In this document: positions 1 through 8,191 of the stretch, piece by piece
Layout: each line of letters begins with the position of its first letter
Position numbering within the stretch: position 1 is the stretch's first letter
Origin: Streptomyces sp. RKND-216
Lineage (GTDB): Bacteria; Actinomycetota; Actinomycetes; Streptomycetales; Streptomycetaceae
Direction of reading: 5' to 3'
Length of the DNA: 64,000 bases
Assembly (NCBI RefSeq): GCF_004795255.1
Contig: NZ_SSBQ01000002.1
Coordinates: 1,242,001-1,306,000, forward strand
Program-made: the position numbers and the translations under genes
Notes under the pieces: generated by a model
The model's database searches: none
Told to the model about the DNA's origin: nothing
What the model saw: only the letters and a program-made list of their open reading frames with translations

Positions 1-520
1 CAACGGGGACGATCTGCCCCGGGCGGGCGACGGCCTTCACCAGCGGACCGCCGACGATCAGCGACTCCTTGTTGGCCAGCGCCAGCACCCGGCCGGCCTT
101 GAGCGCCGCGAGGGTGGGGGCGAGACCGATGGAACCGGTGATGCCGTTGAGGACGGTGTGGCACTCGGAGCCGGCCAGCTCGGTCGCCGCGTCGGGCCCG
201 GCCAGCACCTCGGGCAGCGGCTCGCCGGGGCCGAAGGCGGAACGCAGCGCCTCGCGCAGGTCGTCGGCCTTGTCGGCGCGGGCGACGGCCACCGTGCGTA
301 CCCGCAGCCGCCGCGCCTGCTCGGCGAGCTCGGCCACGCGCCCGCCGTTGGCGGACAGCGCGGTCACCCGGAAGCGCTCCGGGTTGCTGAGCACGACGTC
401 CACCGCCTGGGTGCCGATGGAGCCGGTCGAGCCGAGGATCACGATGTCCCGAGGGCCGCCGGACGGGGGTGGGTCGGCGGGACAGGGGGCGTGCGGGTCA
501 GCGAGGAGGTGGTCCGTCAT
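1..520 (-). CDS. dxr: 1-deoxy-D-xylulose 5-phosphate reductoisomerase, N-terminal part (runs off left edge)
   Basis: Only the first 173 residues are in the window; the gene continues past the left edge. The enzyme rearranges and reduces DXP to MEP with NADPH, the second step of the MEP isoprenoid route in the cytosol. The NADPH-binding loop GSTGSIGTQ is at residues 30-38, and the family block LANKESLIVGG is at 148-158. The start is the ATG at 518-520. About 24 residues precede the Rossmann fold, a tail common in actinobacterial Dxr. No strong ribosome-binding site is visible before this ATG. A hairpin downstream of the neighbouring ABC operon separates the two units. Identification is secure. 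Confidence 0.95.
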   Translation of the reverse strand, partial: MTDHLLADPHAPCPADPPPSGGPRDIVILGSTGSIGTQAVDVVLSNPERFRVTALSANGGRVAELAEQARRLRVRTVAVARADKADDLREALRSAFGPGEPLPEVLAGPDAATELAGSECHTVLNGITGSIGLAPTLAALKAGRVLALANKESLIVGGPLVKAVARPGQIVPV

Positions 521-558
521 GGGGCCATTGTGTCTGTTCCACGGAGCGTCACGTGCAG

Positions 559-599
559 CGGCGGGGTGGGGCACCCCCCTCCGGTGCCCCACCCCGCCG
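559..599. terminator. 17-bp GC-rich hairpin terminator after the ABC permease gene
   Basis: Perfect inverted repeat with arms 559-575 and 583-599 and a 7-base loop. It lies just after the stop of the minus-strand permease gene and before dxr. There is no U-tract, as usual in Streptomyces. Confidence 0.75.
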
Positions 600-624
600 T
601 CGCCCCTCCGGGCCGGGCCCCCGG

Positions 625-2124
625 TCAGCCGGTGCGCAAGTCCTCCACGGAGGTGCCGCTGCGCAGGAACGCCCACCCCACGGCGACCGCGCCCCCCGCG
701 AGCGCCAGGGTGACCGCGCCGTACAGGCCCAGTTCGGCCCAGGGCACGGCCGCTTCGCGGACCACGTGGAAGGACGGCTTGCTGCCGAGGGCCTCGTACT
801 CGTGGCCGTAGCCCCGGGCGAGGAGCGTTCCCACCGTCAGGGCGAGCGCCGTGGCCGGGACGAGCGGGGCGAAGGTCTGCCAGGCGACCACGCGCCGCAG
901 CACACGCCGGGGCACGCCCGTGGCCGCCAGCGCGGCGTGCGCACCGCGCCGGGAGACCACGCCCTCCGCGAGGGCGGCGATCAGGCCGAGTGTCGCGACG
1001 ACGAGGGACAGCAGCACGGCCACCTGGACGAGGTCCATCGTGCCCAGGTAGAAGTCCGCGTCCGAGCCGCCCAGTCCGGTGGGTTCCCGTCCCGCCCGGA
1101 TGTCGGAACGGCGCTGAACCTCGGCCCGCGCGGCGACGAGCGCCGCGAACAGCTCCCGGACGCCCGCGGCCACCGCGCCGACCACCACACAGGTGAGGAC
1201 GGCGGCGAAGGCCCGGCTGCCGCTCCATGGGTCTTCCCGAAGGCGGCGCGACGCGACCAGCGCCGCGGGCCCGCGGGCGTAGCGGTGCAGCACCCGCCCT
1301 GCCGTGTGGGTGATCCACCCCGCGCCCAGGACCACGCCCAGGACGCAGCAGATCCCGCCGCCGAACAGGGCGAACAGAGCGACGCCGACCGGTGGACCAG
1401 CGGGTCGGTCAAGGGCGATCAGCGGCGTGAACTGGGCGAGTGTCGCCAGGGCGAGCCCGAGGGCGATCAGCGCCGCGGGCCAGGGTCGCGGCGCGCCTCT
1501 CCGGCGTGCCCGGCGGGTCACGCCCAGCGGACTCACGACGGCCCGGCGGAGCAGCACCACGGCGGTGAGGGCGGCGAGGCCGGGCAGGCCGAGAACCACC
1601 GCCCCGAAGGCCAGGGGAGACGGCAGGACGTCCGTGGGGAACGGCAGCCGCCCGTCGGGGCCGGGGTCGTGCAGCACCGCGCGCAGGACGAGAAAGGCAC
1701 CCAGTCCGGCGACCGTGCCGACCAGCGCGGAGAGGCCGGTCTCCGTCGCGGCGATCACCCTCACCTGGCGGGGCGTGGCACCGGCAAGACGTACGGCGGC
1801 GAGCCGGCGGTCGCGTGCGGGCGCGCCGATGCGGGCGCACTGGCCGAGAAGGGCCAGCACCGGCAGGGTCATCATCAGCAGAGCCAGGACGACGCCCGGC
1901 CGCAGGCCGGGCTGGCGGAGCAGTGCGCTGCTGTAGTGCTGGGCCGAGCCCGGCTGGGCGGCGCCGAACGGTCCGGGCGGGTCGATCGCCAGCACGGTCG
2001 CCGCACACAACGCGGCGAGCCCGCCGACGGCGGCGCCGAGAGCGGTCAGTGCCGCCCGCAGGGTGTCCGTGCGGGTGCCGGCGAGGGCGAGGCGGAGGAG
2101 GGCCGCGGGCTTCAGTTCCCTCAC
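625..2124 (-). CDS. FtsX/MacB-type ABC transporter permease
   Basis: Membrane subunit of an ABC exporter, 499 residues, with about eight to ten hydrophobic segments. One lies near the N-terminus (around residues 20-45), and clusters follow around 80-240, 255-300 and 365-490. The large four-helix FtsX-like layout with a variable extracytoplasmic part suits efflux of lipophilic or antimicrobial compounds rather than uptake. The GTG start overlaps the stop of the upstream ATPase gene by four bases (GTGA at 2121-2124), so the two are translationally coupled. PadR, ATPase and permease form one operon in that order. The substrate is unknown. An adjacent PadR regulator often means induction by a drug or phenolic compound, which is inference here. 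Confidence 0.85.
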   Translation of the reverse strand: MRELKPAALLRLALAGTRTDTLRAALTALGAAVGGLAALCAATVLAIDPPGPFGAAQPGSAQHYSSALLRQPGLRPGVVLALLMMTLPVLALLGQCARIGAPARDRRLAAVRLAGATPRQVRVIAATETGLSALVGTVAGLGAFLVLRAVLHDPGPDGRLPFPTDVLPSPLAFGAVVLGLPGLAALTAVVLLRRAVVSPLGVTRRARRRGAPRPWPAALIALGLALATLAQFTPLIALDRPAGPPVGVALFALFGGGICCVLGVVLGAGWITHTAGRVLHRYARGPAALVASRRLREDPWSGSRAFAAVLTCVVVGAVAAGVRELFAALVAARAEVQRRSDIRAGREPTGLGGSDADFYLGTMDLVQVAVLLSLVVATLGLIAALAEGVVSRRGAHAALAATGVPRRVLRRVVAWQTFAPLVPATALALTVGTLLARGYGHEYEALGSKPSFHVVREAAVPWAELGLYGAVTLALAGGAVAVGWAFLRSGTSVEDLRTG

Positions 2125-2849
2125 GCGGCACCCCGGTTCCCGGCGGCGAGGCGGGTCGCCGCGGTTTCGAAGCCGGTGACGCCGAGGCCCGTGGAGTCGA
2201 CCTCGCCGTCACGGAGCACGATCTCGCGGTCGGCGTAGCCGGCGACCCGTGGTTCGTGGGTGACCAGCACGACGGTGGTCTCCTGTTCCCGGGTGAGGCG
2301 GCTGAGCAGGCCGAGGAGTTGCTCCCCGGCCAGGGCGTCCAGCGCGCCGGTGGGTTCGTCGGCGAACAGCACACGCGGTTCGGTGACCAGCGCACGGGCG
2401 GCCGCGCAGCGCTGCTGCTGGCCGCCGGACATCTCACCGGGCCGGGAGTCGGCGACATCGGCGACACCGAGGCGTTCCAGCCAGGTCAGGGCGGTGGCCC
2501 GGGCCTCGCGGCGGCTCCGGCCGCCGAGCAGCAGGGGCAGCGCGACGTTCTCGGCTGCGGTCAGTTCGGCGACGAGACCGCCGAACTGGAAGAGCACGCC
2601 GAACTCGGTCCGGCGCAGCCGGGAGCGGACGTCCTCGGTGAGGTCGTCCAGCCGCCGGCCGTCGAAGTGCACCTCGCCCGCGTCGGGCGCGAGGATGCCG
2701 GCGAGGCTGTGCAGCAGCGTGGACTTGCCGCAGCCGCTGGGGCCGGTGACGGCGACGAACTCGCCGTGCGCGATGTCGAGGGTCACCCCCCGGAGTGCGG
2801 GGGTGCGTCCGTAGGACTTCTCGAGCCCGCGGGCGAGCAGGAAGGTCAT
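2121..2849 (-). CDS. ABC exporter ATP-binding protein (MacB/LolD type)
   Basis: Cytoplasmic ATPase of the exporter, 242 residues. It has a canonical Walker A (GPSGCGKST, about residues 36-44), an intact signature MSGGQQQR, Walker B VLFADEP followed by TGALDA, and an H-loop in LVTHEP. The start is the ATG at 2847-2849, which overlaps the stop of the PadR gene as ATGA; longer upstream readings of the frame run through padR antisense codons and are not credible. It is a half transporter and pairs with the permease encoded immediately downstream. Its motifs are fully canonical, unlike the ATPase at 24974-25960. Confidence 0.93.
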   Translation of the reverse strand: MTFLLARGLEKSYGRTPALRGVTLDIAHGEFVAVTGPSGCGKSTLLHSLAGILAPDAGEVHFDGRRLDDLTEDVRSRLRRTEFGVLFQFGGLVAELTAAENVALPLLLGGRSRREARATALTWLERLGVADVADSRPGEMSGGQQQRCAAARALVTEPRVLFADEPTGALDALAGEQLLGLLSRLTREQETTVVLVTHEPRVAGYADREIVLRDGEVDSTGLGVTGFETAATRLAAGNRGAA

Positions 2850-3385
2850 GCGTGGACCTCTCGGTACAGGTCGGCGACGCGCTCCAGGGTGGTCTGCATC
2901 CAGCGCAGGTCGGCGTCGATGTGGGCGAGGGCGAAGTCCGCGGCGACGACGTCGCCGAGCGGGGCCGCGGGGTCGGTCTTGAGGGCGGTCAGTTCGCGCA
3001 GGCGGGCGGCATGGGCCTGCCGCTGCGCGGACAGGTAGGCGCGTGCCTCGTCGGTGTCGGCGACCAGCAGGGCGACGACGACCTTGGCGAGCAGTTCGCT
3101 GCTGATGTACGGCGCGGGCGTCTCGACGTGTGCGAGCCAGCCGGTGAGCTTCTTCCGCCCGGCGGCGGTGAGGGCGAACTCGGTGCGGTCGGGGCCGCCG
3201 TCGCGGCTCTGGCCGGCCTGCTGGACGAGTCCGTCCCGTTCGAGACGGCTCAGCGTGCCGTAGACCTGGCCGAAGGCGATCGGCTTCGCCTGCGGAAAGC
3301 GCTGGTCGTGCGCCTTCTTGAGGTCGTAGCCGTGCTGCGGGCCGGCGGCCAGCAGGGCGAGCAGCACGTGTGCGGCTGTGGACAT
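2846..3385 (-). CDS. PadR family transcriptional regulator
   Basis: Winged-helix repressor of 179 residues. The N-terminal block VLLALLAAGPQHGYDLKK followed by LSRLERDGLV is the PadR DNA-binding domain, and the C-terminal half is helical and would dimerise. It is first in the operon with the ABC exporter (ATGA overlap with the ATPase gene) and likely represses the whole operon and itself. I chose ATG 3383-3385. A GTG nine bases upstream (3392-3394) is possible, but it sits inside the palindromic operator, and neither start has a strong Shine-Dalgarno sequence, so translation may be leaderless. The ligand is unknown. Confidence 0.88.
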   Translation of the reverse strand: MSTAAHVLLALLAAGPQHGYDLKKAHDQRFPQAKPIAFGQVYGTLSRLERDGLVQQAGQSRDGGPDRTEFALTAAGRKKLTGWLAHVETPAPYISSELLAKVVVALLVADTDEARAYLSAQRQAHAARLRELTALKTDPAAPLGDVVAADFALAHIDADLRWMQTTLERVADLYREVHA

Positions 3386-3391
3386 GTGCAG

Positions 3392-3414
3392 CACTATTCT
3401 CTGAGGTAATAGTG
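3392..3414. promoter_or_regulatory. Candidate PadR operator (inverted repeat)
   Basis: Perfect 7-bp arms CACTATT and AATAGTG (3392-3398 and 3408-3414) with a 9-base spacer, AT-rich in a GC-rich genome, immediately upstream of padR. Position and symmetry fit autorepression. It also lies about 100 bases upstream of the divergent beta-lactamase gene, which it could influence. Binding is inferred. Confidence 0.55.
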
Positions 3415-3518
3415 AGTGTCAAGTCATCCGTGCGCACCCGCCGGTGAGGGAACCGGCGGGCTGGTGAGGGCGTGTCAGAGGAGACAGACGACGTTCGGTT
3501 CGATGAGGGAGAGTTCAC

Positions 3519-4448
3519 GTGGAGGTCAGGGGTACGGGTGCGCACGCGTCACGGCGCGTCGCGCTCTCGCTGGGCGCCGGGGCGCTCGTGGCCGCGGCGG
3601 CACCGCTGGGCGGCAGCGCGCACGCGGCACCGGCGACGGCCGGCGGGGAACGGCTCGTCCGGCGGCTCACGGAGCTGGAGAACCGGCACGCCGCACGGCT
3701 CGGCGTCTTCGCCCACGACACGGCCACCGGCCGGAGCGTGCGGTACCGGGCGCAGGAGCGGTTCCCGATGTGCTCGGTCTTCAAGACCCTCGCCGTCGCA
3801 GCCGTGCTGCGGGACCTCGACCGGCACGGAGAGTTTCTGGCCCGGCACGTGCGCTACGACGAGAAGACCGTCACGGACTCCGGCTACGCCCCCGTCACCG
3901 GGAAGCCGGAGAACCTCGCGCACGGCATGACGGTCCAGGAGTTGTGCGACGCGGCGATCCGGTACAGCGACAACGCCGCGGCCAACCTGCTGCTGCGGGC
4001 ACTGGGCGGGCCGCGGGCCGTCACCCGCTTCTGCCGCTCCGTCGGGGACCGCGTCACCCGGCTCGACCGGTGGGAGCCGGAGCTGAACTCGGCGGAGCCC
4101 TGGCGGCGTACGGACACCACCACGCCACGCGCCGTCGCGGGCACCTACGCGCGGCTCACCCTCGGGGACGCGCTCGACCGCGCCGACCGGCGCCGGCTCA
4201 CCGGGTGGCTGCTGGGCAACACCACCAGCGGCGCGAAGTTCCGGGCCGGGCTGCCCGACGGCTGGGTCGTCGCGGACAAGACCGGCGGCGGGGAGTACGG
4301 CACCAACAACGACGTGGGCCTCACGTGGCCGCCCGGCCGTCCGCCGATCGTCCTGGCCGTGCTGACCACCCGCTTCACCCCGGACGCGGAGCGGATCGAC
4401 CCGCTCGTCGCCGAGACCGCCTCCCTGGTCGCCGCCGAACTCGGCTGA
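3519..4448 (+). CDS. Class A serine beta-lactamase, Tat-type signal
   Basis: Secreted penicillinase-like enzyme of 309 residues. An N-terminal Tat-like signal (SRR then a hydrophobic stretch ending around HAA) is followed by all class A motifs: SxxK as SVFK, SDN, the omega-loop ELN with its upstream Glu (EPELN), and KTG. A cysteine precedes the nucleophile (CSVFK), but there is no matching cysteine after KTG, so the carbapenemase-type disulfide is absent. The GTG start at 3519 is preceded by the purine-rich GAGGGAGAG. It is divergent from padR and converges on the acyl-CoA dehydrogenase gene with a shared terminator. Spectrum cannot be read from sequence. Confidence 0.9.
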   Translation: MEVRGTGAHASRRVALSLGAGALVAAAAPLGGSAHAAPATAGGERLVRRLTELENRHAARLGVFAHDTATGRSVRYRAQERFPMCSVFKTLAVAAVLRDLDRHGEFLARHVRYDEKTVTDSGYAPVTGKPENLAHGMTVQELCDAAIRYSDNAAANLLLRALGGPRAVTRFCRSVGDRVTRLDRWEPELNSAEPWRRTDTTTPRAVAGTYARLTLGDALDRADRRRLTGWLLGNTTSGAKFRAGLPDGWVVADKTGGGEYGTNNDVGLTWPPGRPPIVLAVLTTRFTPDAERIDPLVAETASLVAAELG

Positions 4449-4484
4449 CGCACCTGCGGGTGCCGGCGCCTCCAGCACGGCGAC

Positions 4485-4514
4485 GGCGGGAGGGCCCGTT
4501 CGGGCCCTCCCGCC
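4485..4514. terminator. Bidirectional 14-bp hairpin terminator between convergent genes
   Basis: Perfect arms 4485-4498 and 4501-4514 around a two-base centre. It sits between the stop of the plus-strand beta-lactamase and the stop of the minus-strand acyl-CoA dehydrogenase. Confidence 0.8.
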
Positions 4515-4537
4515 TCCGGCACCCGTGTGCGGCCACG

Positions 4538-6439
4538 TCAGCGGATGGGGCGGTGGGCGTTCTCCTTGGTGGACGGGCCGGGAGTCTGGTCCGCGATCCA
4601 GGCGCCGTCGGTGGAGGCGTCGAGGACACCTTCCTCCAGCCAGGCGTAGGAGCCGTTCATGATGCCCTTGACCACGGTCCGGTCCAGGTCGTCGGTGTTG
4701 TGCCACAGGCGGCTGAACAGCTCCTCGACGCGGACCCGCGACTGGCGGCAGAAGGCGTCCGCGAGCTGGTGGGCGGCCTTGCCGTTGTCGTCGTCCCGGC
4801 GCATCTGCTCCGCGCGGACACAGGTGGCGCTCATCGCGAAGAGTTCGGCACCGATGTCGACGATGCGGGCGAGGAAGTTCTGCTTGGTCTCCATCCGGCC
4901 CTGCCAGCGGGACATGGCGTAGAACGTGGACCGCGCCAGCTTGCGGGCGGTGCGCTCGACGTACCGCAGGTGCGGGGCGAGGTTGTCGAACTCGGCGTAG
5001 GCGTTCGGCAGCTGGCCGGCGCCCGCGACCAGCTTGGGCAGCCAGCGGGCGTAGAAGCCGCCGGCCGCGAGGGCGGCCTTCCGCTTGTCGGCGAACGTGG
5101 CCTCCGGGTCGATCAGCTCGCCCGCGACGGAGAGGTGCGCGTCGACGGCCTCGCGCGCGATCAGCAGGTGCATGATCTCCGTGGAGCCCTCGAAGATCCG
5201 GTTGATGCGCATGTCGCGGAGCAGCTGCTCGGCGGGGATGCCCTTCTCGCCGCGGGCGGCGAGCGAGGCGGCGGTCTCGTAGCCGCGGCCGCCCCGGATC
5301 TGCACCAGGTCGTCGGCCATCTGCCAGGCCATCTCGCTGCCGAAGAGCTTCGCGAGAGCGGCCTCGATGCGGATGTCGTTGCGGTCCTCGTCGGCCATCT
5401 GGGAGGACAGGTCGACGACCGCCTCCAGCGCGAAGGTGGTCGCGGCCATGAACGCCATCTTGCCGCCGACGGCCTCGTGCTTGGCGACCGGCTTGCCCCA
5501 CTGCACCCGGGCCTCGCTCCACTCGCGGGCGATCTTCAGGCACCACTTGCCGGCGCCCACGCAGGTCGCGGGGAGGGAGAGGCGTCCGGTGTTGAGCGTG
5601 GTCAGCGCGATCTTGAGGCCGGCGCCCTCCTTGCCGATGAGATGGGCCTTCGGCACGCGCACCCGGTGGAAGCGGGTGACGCCGTTCTCGATGCCACGCA
5701 GGCCCATGAAGGCGTTGCGGTTCTCCACCGTGATGCCCTCGGCGTCGCCCTCGACGACGAAGGCGCTGATGCCGCCGGGGTGTCCGTCGGACTTCGGCAC
5801 CCGCGCCATCACCACCAGCAGGTCGGCGACGACGCCGTTGGTGGTCCACAGCTTCACGCCGTCCAGCACGTAGTGGTCGCCGTCGGGAACGGCCGTCGTG
5901 GCGAGGCGGGCCGGGTCGGAGCCGACGTCGGGTTCGGTGAGCAGGAAAGCGGAGATGTCGGTGGTCGCGCAGCGCGGCAGGAAGGCGTCCTTCTGCTCCT
6001 GCGTGCCGAACAGCTTCAGCGGCTGCGGCACGCCGATCGACTGGTGCGCGGAGAGCAGCGCGCCGACGGCCGGGCTGGCGGAGCTGGCCAGGGCGAGGGC
6101 CTTGTTGTAGTAGACCTGCGACAGGCCGAGGCCCCCGTACTCGGTGCCGACCTTCATGCCGAGGGCGCCGAGCCCCTTGAGGCCGTTGATCACGTCGTCC
6201 GGGATCTGCGACTCGCGTTCGATGAGCGCGCCGTCGATGCTGGTCTCGCAGAATGTGCGCAGCTTGGTGAGGAAGTCCTCGCCACGCTGCACGGACTCGG
6301 GGTCGGGCGCCGGATGCGGGTGGATGAGGTCGAGCCGGAATCGGCCCAGGAAGAGTTCCTTGGCGAAGCTGGGCTTTCGCCAGTCCTGCTCCCGCGCCGC
6401 CTCGGCGACCTCCCGGGCTTCGCGTTCCGTAACGGTCAT
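4538..6439 (-). CDS. Long-form acyl-CoA dehydrogenase
   Basis: FAD-dependent alpha,beta-dehydrogenation of an acyl-CoA in fatty-acid beta-oxidation. At 633 residues it is much longer than the 380-residue short/medium-chain enzymes and resembles the VLCAD/ACAD9 type, with an extra C-terminal helical domain. Visible landmarks are the substrate/FAD block LTEPDVGSDPARL, WTTNG, the helical C-domain and the block IFEGSTEIM, which in this family lies next to the catalytic region. The start is the ATG at 6437-6439. It is monocistronic, bounded by a terminator downstream and a 134-base gap to the phosphoesterase gene. The exact chain-length specificity is not known. Confidence 0.92.
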   Translation of the reverse strand: MTVTEREAREVAEAAREQDWRKPSFAKELFLGRFRLDLIHPHPAPDPESVQRGEDFLTKLRTFCETSIDGALIERESQIPDDVINGLKGLGALGMKVGTEYGGLGLSQVYYNKALALASSASPAVGALLSAHQSIGVPQPLKLFGTQEQKDAFLPRCATTDISAFLLTEPDVGSDPARLATTAVPDGDHYVLDGVKLWTTNGVVADLLVVMARVPKSDGHPGGISAFVVEGDAEGITVENRNAFMGLRGIENGVTRFHRVRVPKAHLIGKEGAGLKIALTTLNTGRLSLPATCVGAGKWCLKIAREWSEARVQWGKPVAKHEAVGGKMAFMAATTFALEAVVDLSSQMADEDRNDIRIEAALAKLFGSEMAWQMADDLVQIRGGRGYETAASLAARGEKGIPAEQLLRDMRINRIFEGSTEIMHLLIAREAVDAHLSVAGELIDPEATFADKRKAALAAGGFYARWLPKLVAGAGQLPNAYAEFDNLAPHLRYVERTARKLARSTFYAMSRWQGRMETKQNFLARIVDIGAELFAMSATCVRAEQMRRDDDNGKAAHQLADAFCRQSRVRVEELFSRLWHNTDDLDRTVVKGIMNGSYAWLEEGVLDASTDGAWIADQTPGPSTKENAHRPIR

Positions 6440-6573
6440 GACGCGTGCTCACCTCGCACTCTCGCACTACTGACGGGTGCTACTCGACCGTATGTACCCG
6501 GAACGGGCGATCCCTACCAGCCCTCACGCGAGCGGGCTCACCTCTGCGGCCCCCCGCCGGTACGCGCGCCTGC

Positions 6574-7341
6574 TCAGGGCACCACGCGGAAGTGGGTGGT
6601 CAGCCGCGCGCCGTCGTGGACGTGGTAGGCGAGCAGCGGGGGCAGCGCGTAGTCGACCGGCCCGTCCGCATCGCCCTCCCAGGGCATCCGCAGGGTGGAG
6701 ACGACGCCCGGCGCAGCAATCAGCGGGAGATCGGCGAAGGTGGTGGCGGCCGGGGTGTGGGTGTGGCCGCAGAGCAGGGCGGCGACGTGCGCGTGGCGGG
6801 CGACGACGAGGGCGAGACGTTCCTCCCCGAACTGGCGGATCGGGTCGACGTACTGGCCGTGCAGCGGCACCGGCGGGTGATGGAAGCACACGAACGCCGG
6901 AACGTCGTGCGGCCCGGCCGCCAGTTCGGCGTCGAGCCAGGCGAGGGTGGCGTCGTCCAGGTGGCCGTCTCCGCGGCCGGGGATGCTGGAGTCGCACATC
7001 AGGAAGGTCGCGCCGGGCAGCCGGTGGATTTGATTCACCGGCGCGTCGTCGGCCGGGTCGCCGCCGAGCAGGGCCGTGCGGTACGGCCCGCGGGCGTCGT
7101 GGTTGCCGGGGCAGTGCAGCAGCGGTGCGTGCCGGGAACGGGCGAGCAGCCCGGCCGCCTCGGCGTACTCCTCCTCGGTGCCGTGATCGGTCAGGTCGCC
7201 GGTGACCAGGACGGCGTCGAGGTCGCCGGGCAGCGCGTCCAGGTGGCCCAGTACCCGCTCGGTGCGCTCCCGGGCGCGGGCGCCGGCGTCGCCCCGGTCG
7301 TGGCCGAGGTGGATGTCGCTGAGCTGGGCGAAGACGAACAT
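6574..7341 (-). CDS. Calcineurin-like metallophosphoesterase (CpdA/3',5'-cyclic-nucleotide phosphodiesterase type)
   Basis: Cytosolic binuclear-metal phosphodiesterase of 255 residues. The five metal motifs are all visible: DIH (residues 9-11), GDLTDHG, GNHD, the later single His in CFHHP, and GHTHT. The layout is that of CpdA-like cyclic-nucleotide phosphodiesterases and related lipid/nucleotide hydrolases. The start is the ATG at 7339-7341 immediately before the MFVFAQLSDIH block. The gene stands alone: the dehydrogenase gene is downstream on the same strand and the next genes upstream are divergent. The substrate is not determined by sequence, and cAMP is only the usual annotation. Confidence 0.85.
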   Translation of the reverse strand: MFVFAQLSDIHLGHDRGDAGARARERTERVLGHLDALPGDLDAVLVTGDLTDHGTEEEYAEAAGLLARSRHAPLLHCPGNHDARGPYRTALLGGDPADDAPVNQIHRLPGATFLMCDSSIPGRGDGHLDDATLAWLDAELAAGPHDVPAFVCFHHPPVPLHGQYVDPIRQFGEERLALVVARHAHVAALLCGHTHTPAATTFADLPLIAAPGVVSTLRMPWEGDADGPVDYALPPLLAYHVHDGARLTTHFRVVP

Positions 7342-7380
7342 CGCCGATCCCTTCGTCGCCGGGGCGTGCGCGGCCGGGCA

Positions 7381-7458
7381 CCGTGGACGGGCCGCGCCCG
7401 CGTGTGAGCGCTACCGGGACAGCCTGTCACCCGGCACACGGCCCCGTGGACGGGCCGC
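7381..7458. repeat. 15-bp direct repeat in the divergent intergenic region
   Basis: CCGTGGACGGGCCGC occurs at 7381-7395 and again at 7444-7458, upstream of the metallophosphoesterase gene. It may be a tandem regulator site or a chance GC-rich repeat. Confidence 0.4.
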
Positions 7459-7603
7459 ACGGGCCGGGCAGCCGCGCCACGCCCGGCGCGGCTGGCCCGC
7501 ACCGCGCCGGATCATGCGCCGGGGACGGCAGATTCAGCGCTTCGGGGGATCTTCGCCCCGGCCCTCTTCAGCCGCCCGGCCGCGTTCCGCATGCTCGTGC
7601 GAT

Positions 7604-8182
7604 GTGACGACACCGAGGTGGACGTGGATACCGAAGACGGCTGCTGCCGCGGTGTGCGCGGTCGCCGCCCTCGCCCTGCCGCCCTCCACCGCCTCAGCCG
7701 ACCCGCTGCCCGTGCCGTCGGTGCGGGTACGCATCGACCCCACCGCGGGCGTCGAGGTGGACGTCCGCGGCCCAGGGGTGGACGTGGGGACGACCGTACG
7801 GCCGCCCGCGGTGGGCGGCTGCGGGAGCCGCGTGGAGGCGGGCGCGGCACCGCCCGGCGTGCGGGTGCGGGTGTCCGGGCCGGGGTGTGCTCCCCCGCCA
7901 CCGCCACCGCCCGCACCCGTGCCGGAACCGGAGCCGGTGGTGCGGGAGCCCGAGCCGACGGCCCCGCCACCCCCACCTCCCAGACCGACACCGCCCCCGT
8001 CGCCCGCGCCGGAGCCGAGTCGTACGCCTGACCCGCCGCTCGCCGGGGCCGCCCGGGCGACGGCGCCGCGCCAGGAGCCGTCCGGGGATATGTCGATGGT
8101 GACCCGCACCCTGCTGATCATCGCGCCGGCCGTGCTGGCCGCGGCCGCGCTCCGCCCCCGCTCGTCCGCGTCCTCCCGCTAG
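7604..8182 (+). CDS. Secreted proline-rich protein with C-terminal membrane anchor
   Basis: Function unknown, 192 residues. An N-terminal signal peptide (hydrophobic core AAAAVCAVAALALPP, cleavage near ASA) is followed by a short valine/aspartate-rich region with two cysteines. A long proline-rich stretch with PEPEP and PPPPPP runs follows (about residues 90-145), and then a single C-terminal hydrophobic helix (about 165-180) ending in a basic tail. The layout suggests a protein tethered to the outside of the membrane with a stiff wall-spanning stalk. No sortase motif is seen. The GTG start at 7604 is chosen because it begins the signal peptide. Its stop codon is embedded in the ribosome-binding site of the next gene, so the two are probably co-translated. 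Confidence 0.75.
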   Translation: MTTPRWTWIPKTAAAAVCAVAALALPPSTASADPLPVPSVRVRIDPTAGVEVDVRGPGVDVGTTVRPPAVGGCGSRVEAGAAPPGVRVRVSGPGCAPPPPPPPAPVPEPEPVVREPEPTAPPPPPPRPTPPPSPAPEPSRTPDPPLAGAARATAPRQEPSGDMSMVTRTLLIIAPAVLAAAALRPRSSASSR

Positions 8183-8191
8183 GAGTCCTTG

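Noticed and set aside
3416..6628. Very long plus-strand open frame over the acyl-CoA dehydrogenase gene
   Set aside because: GC-rich antisense shadow with no recognisable domains; the minus-strand dehydrogenase explains the region.
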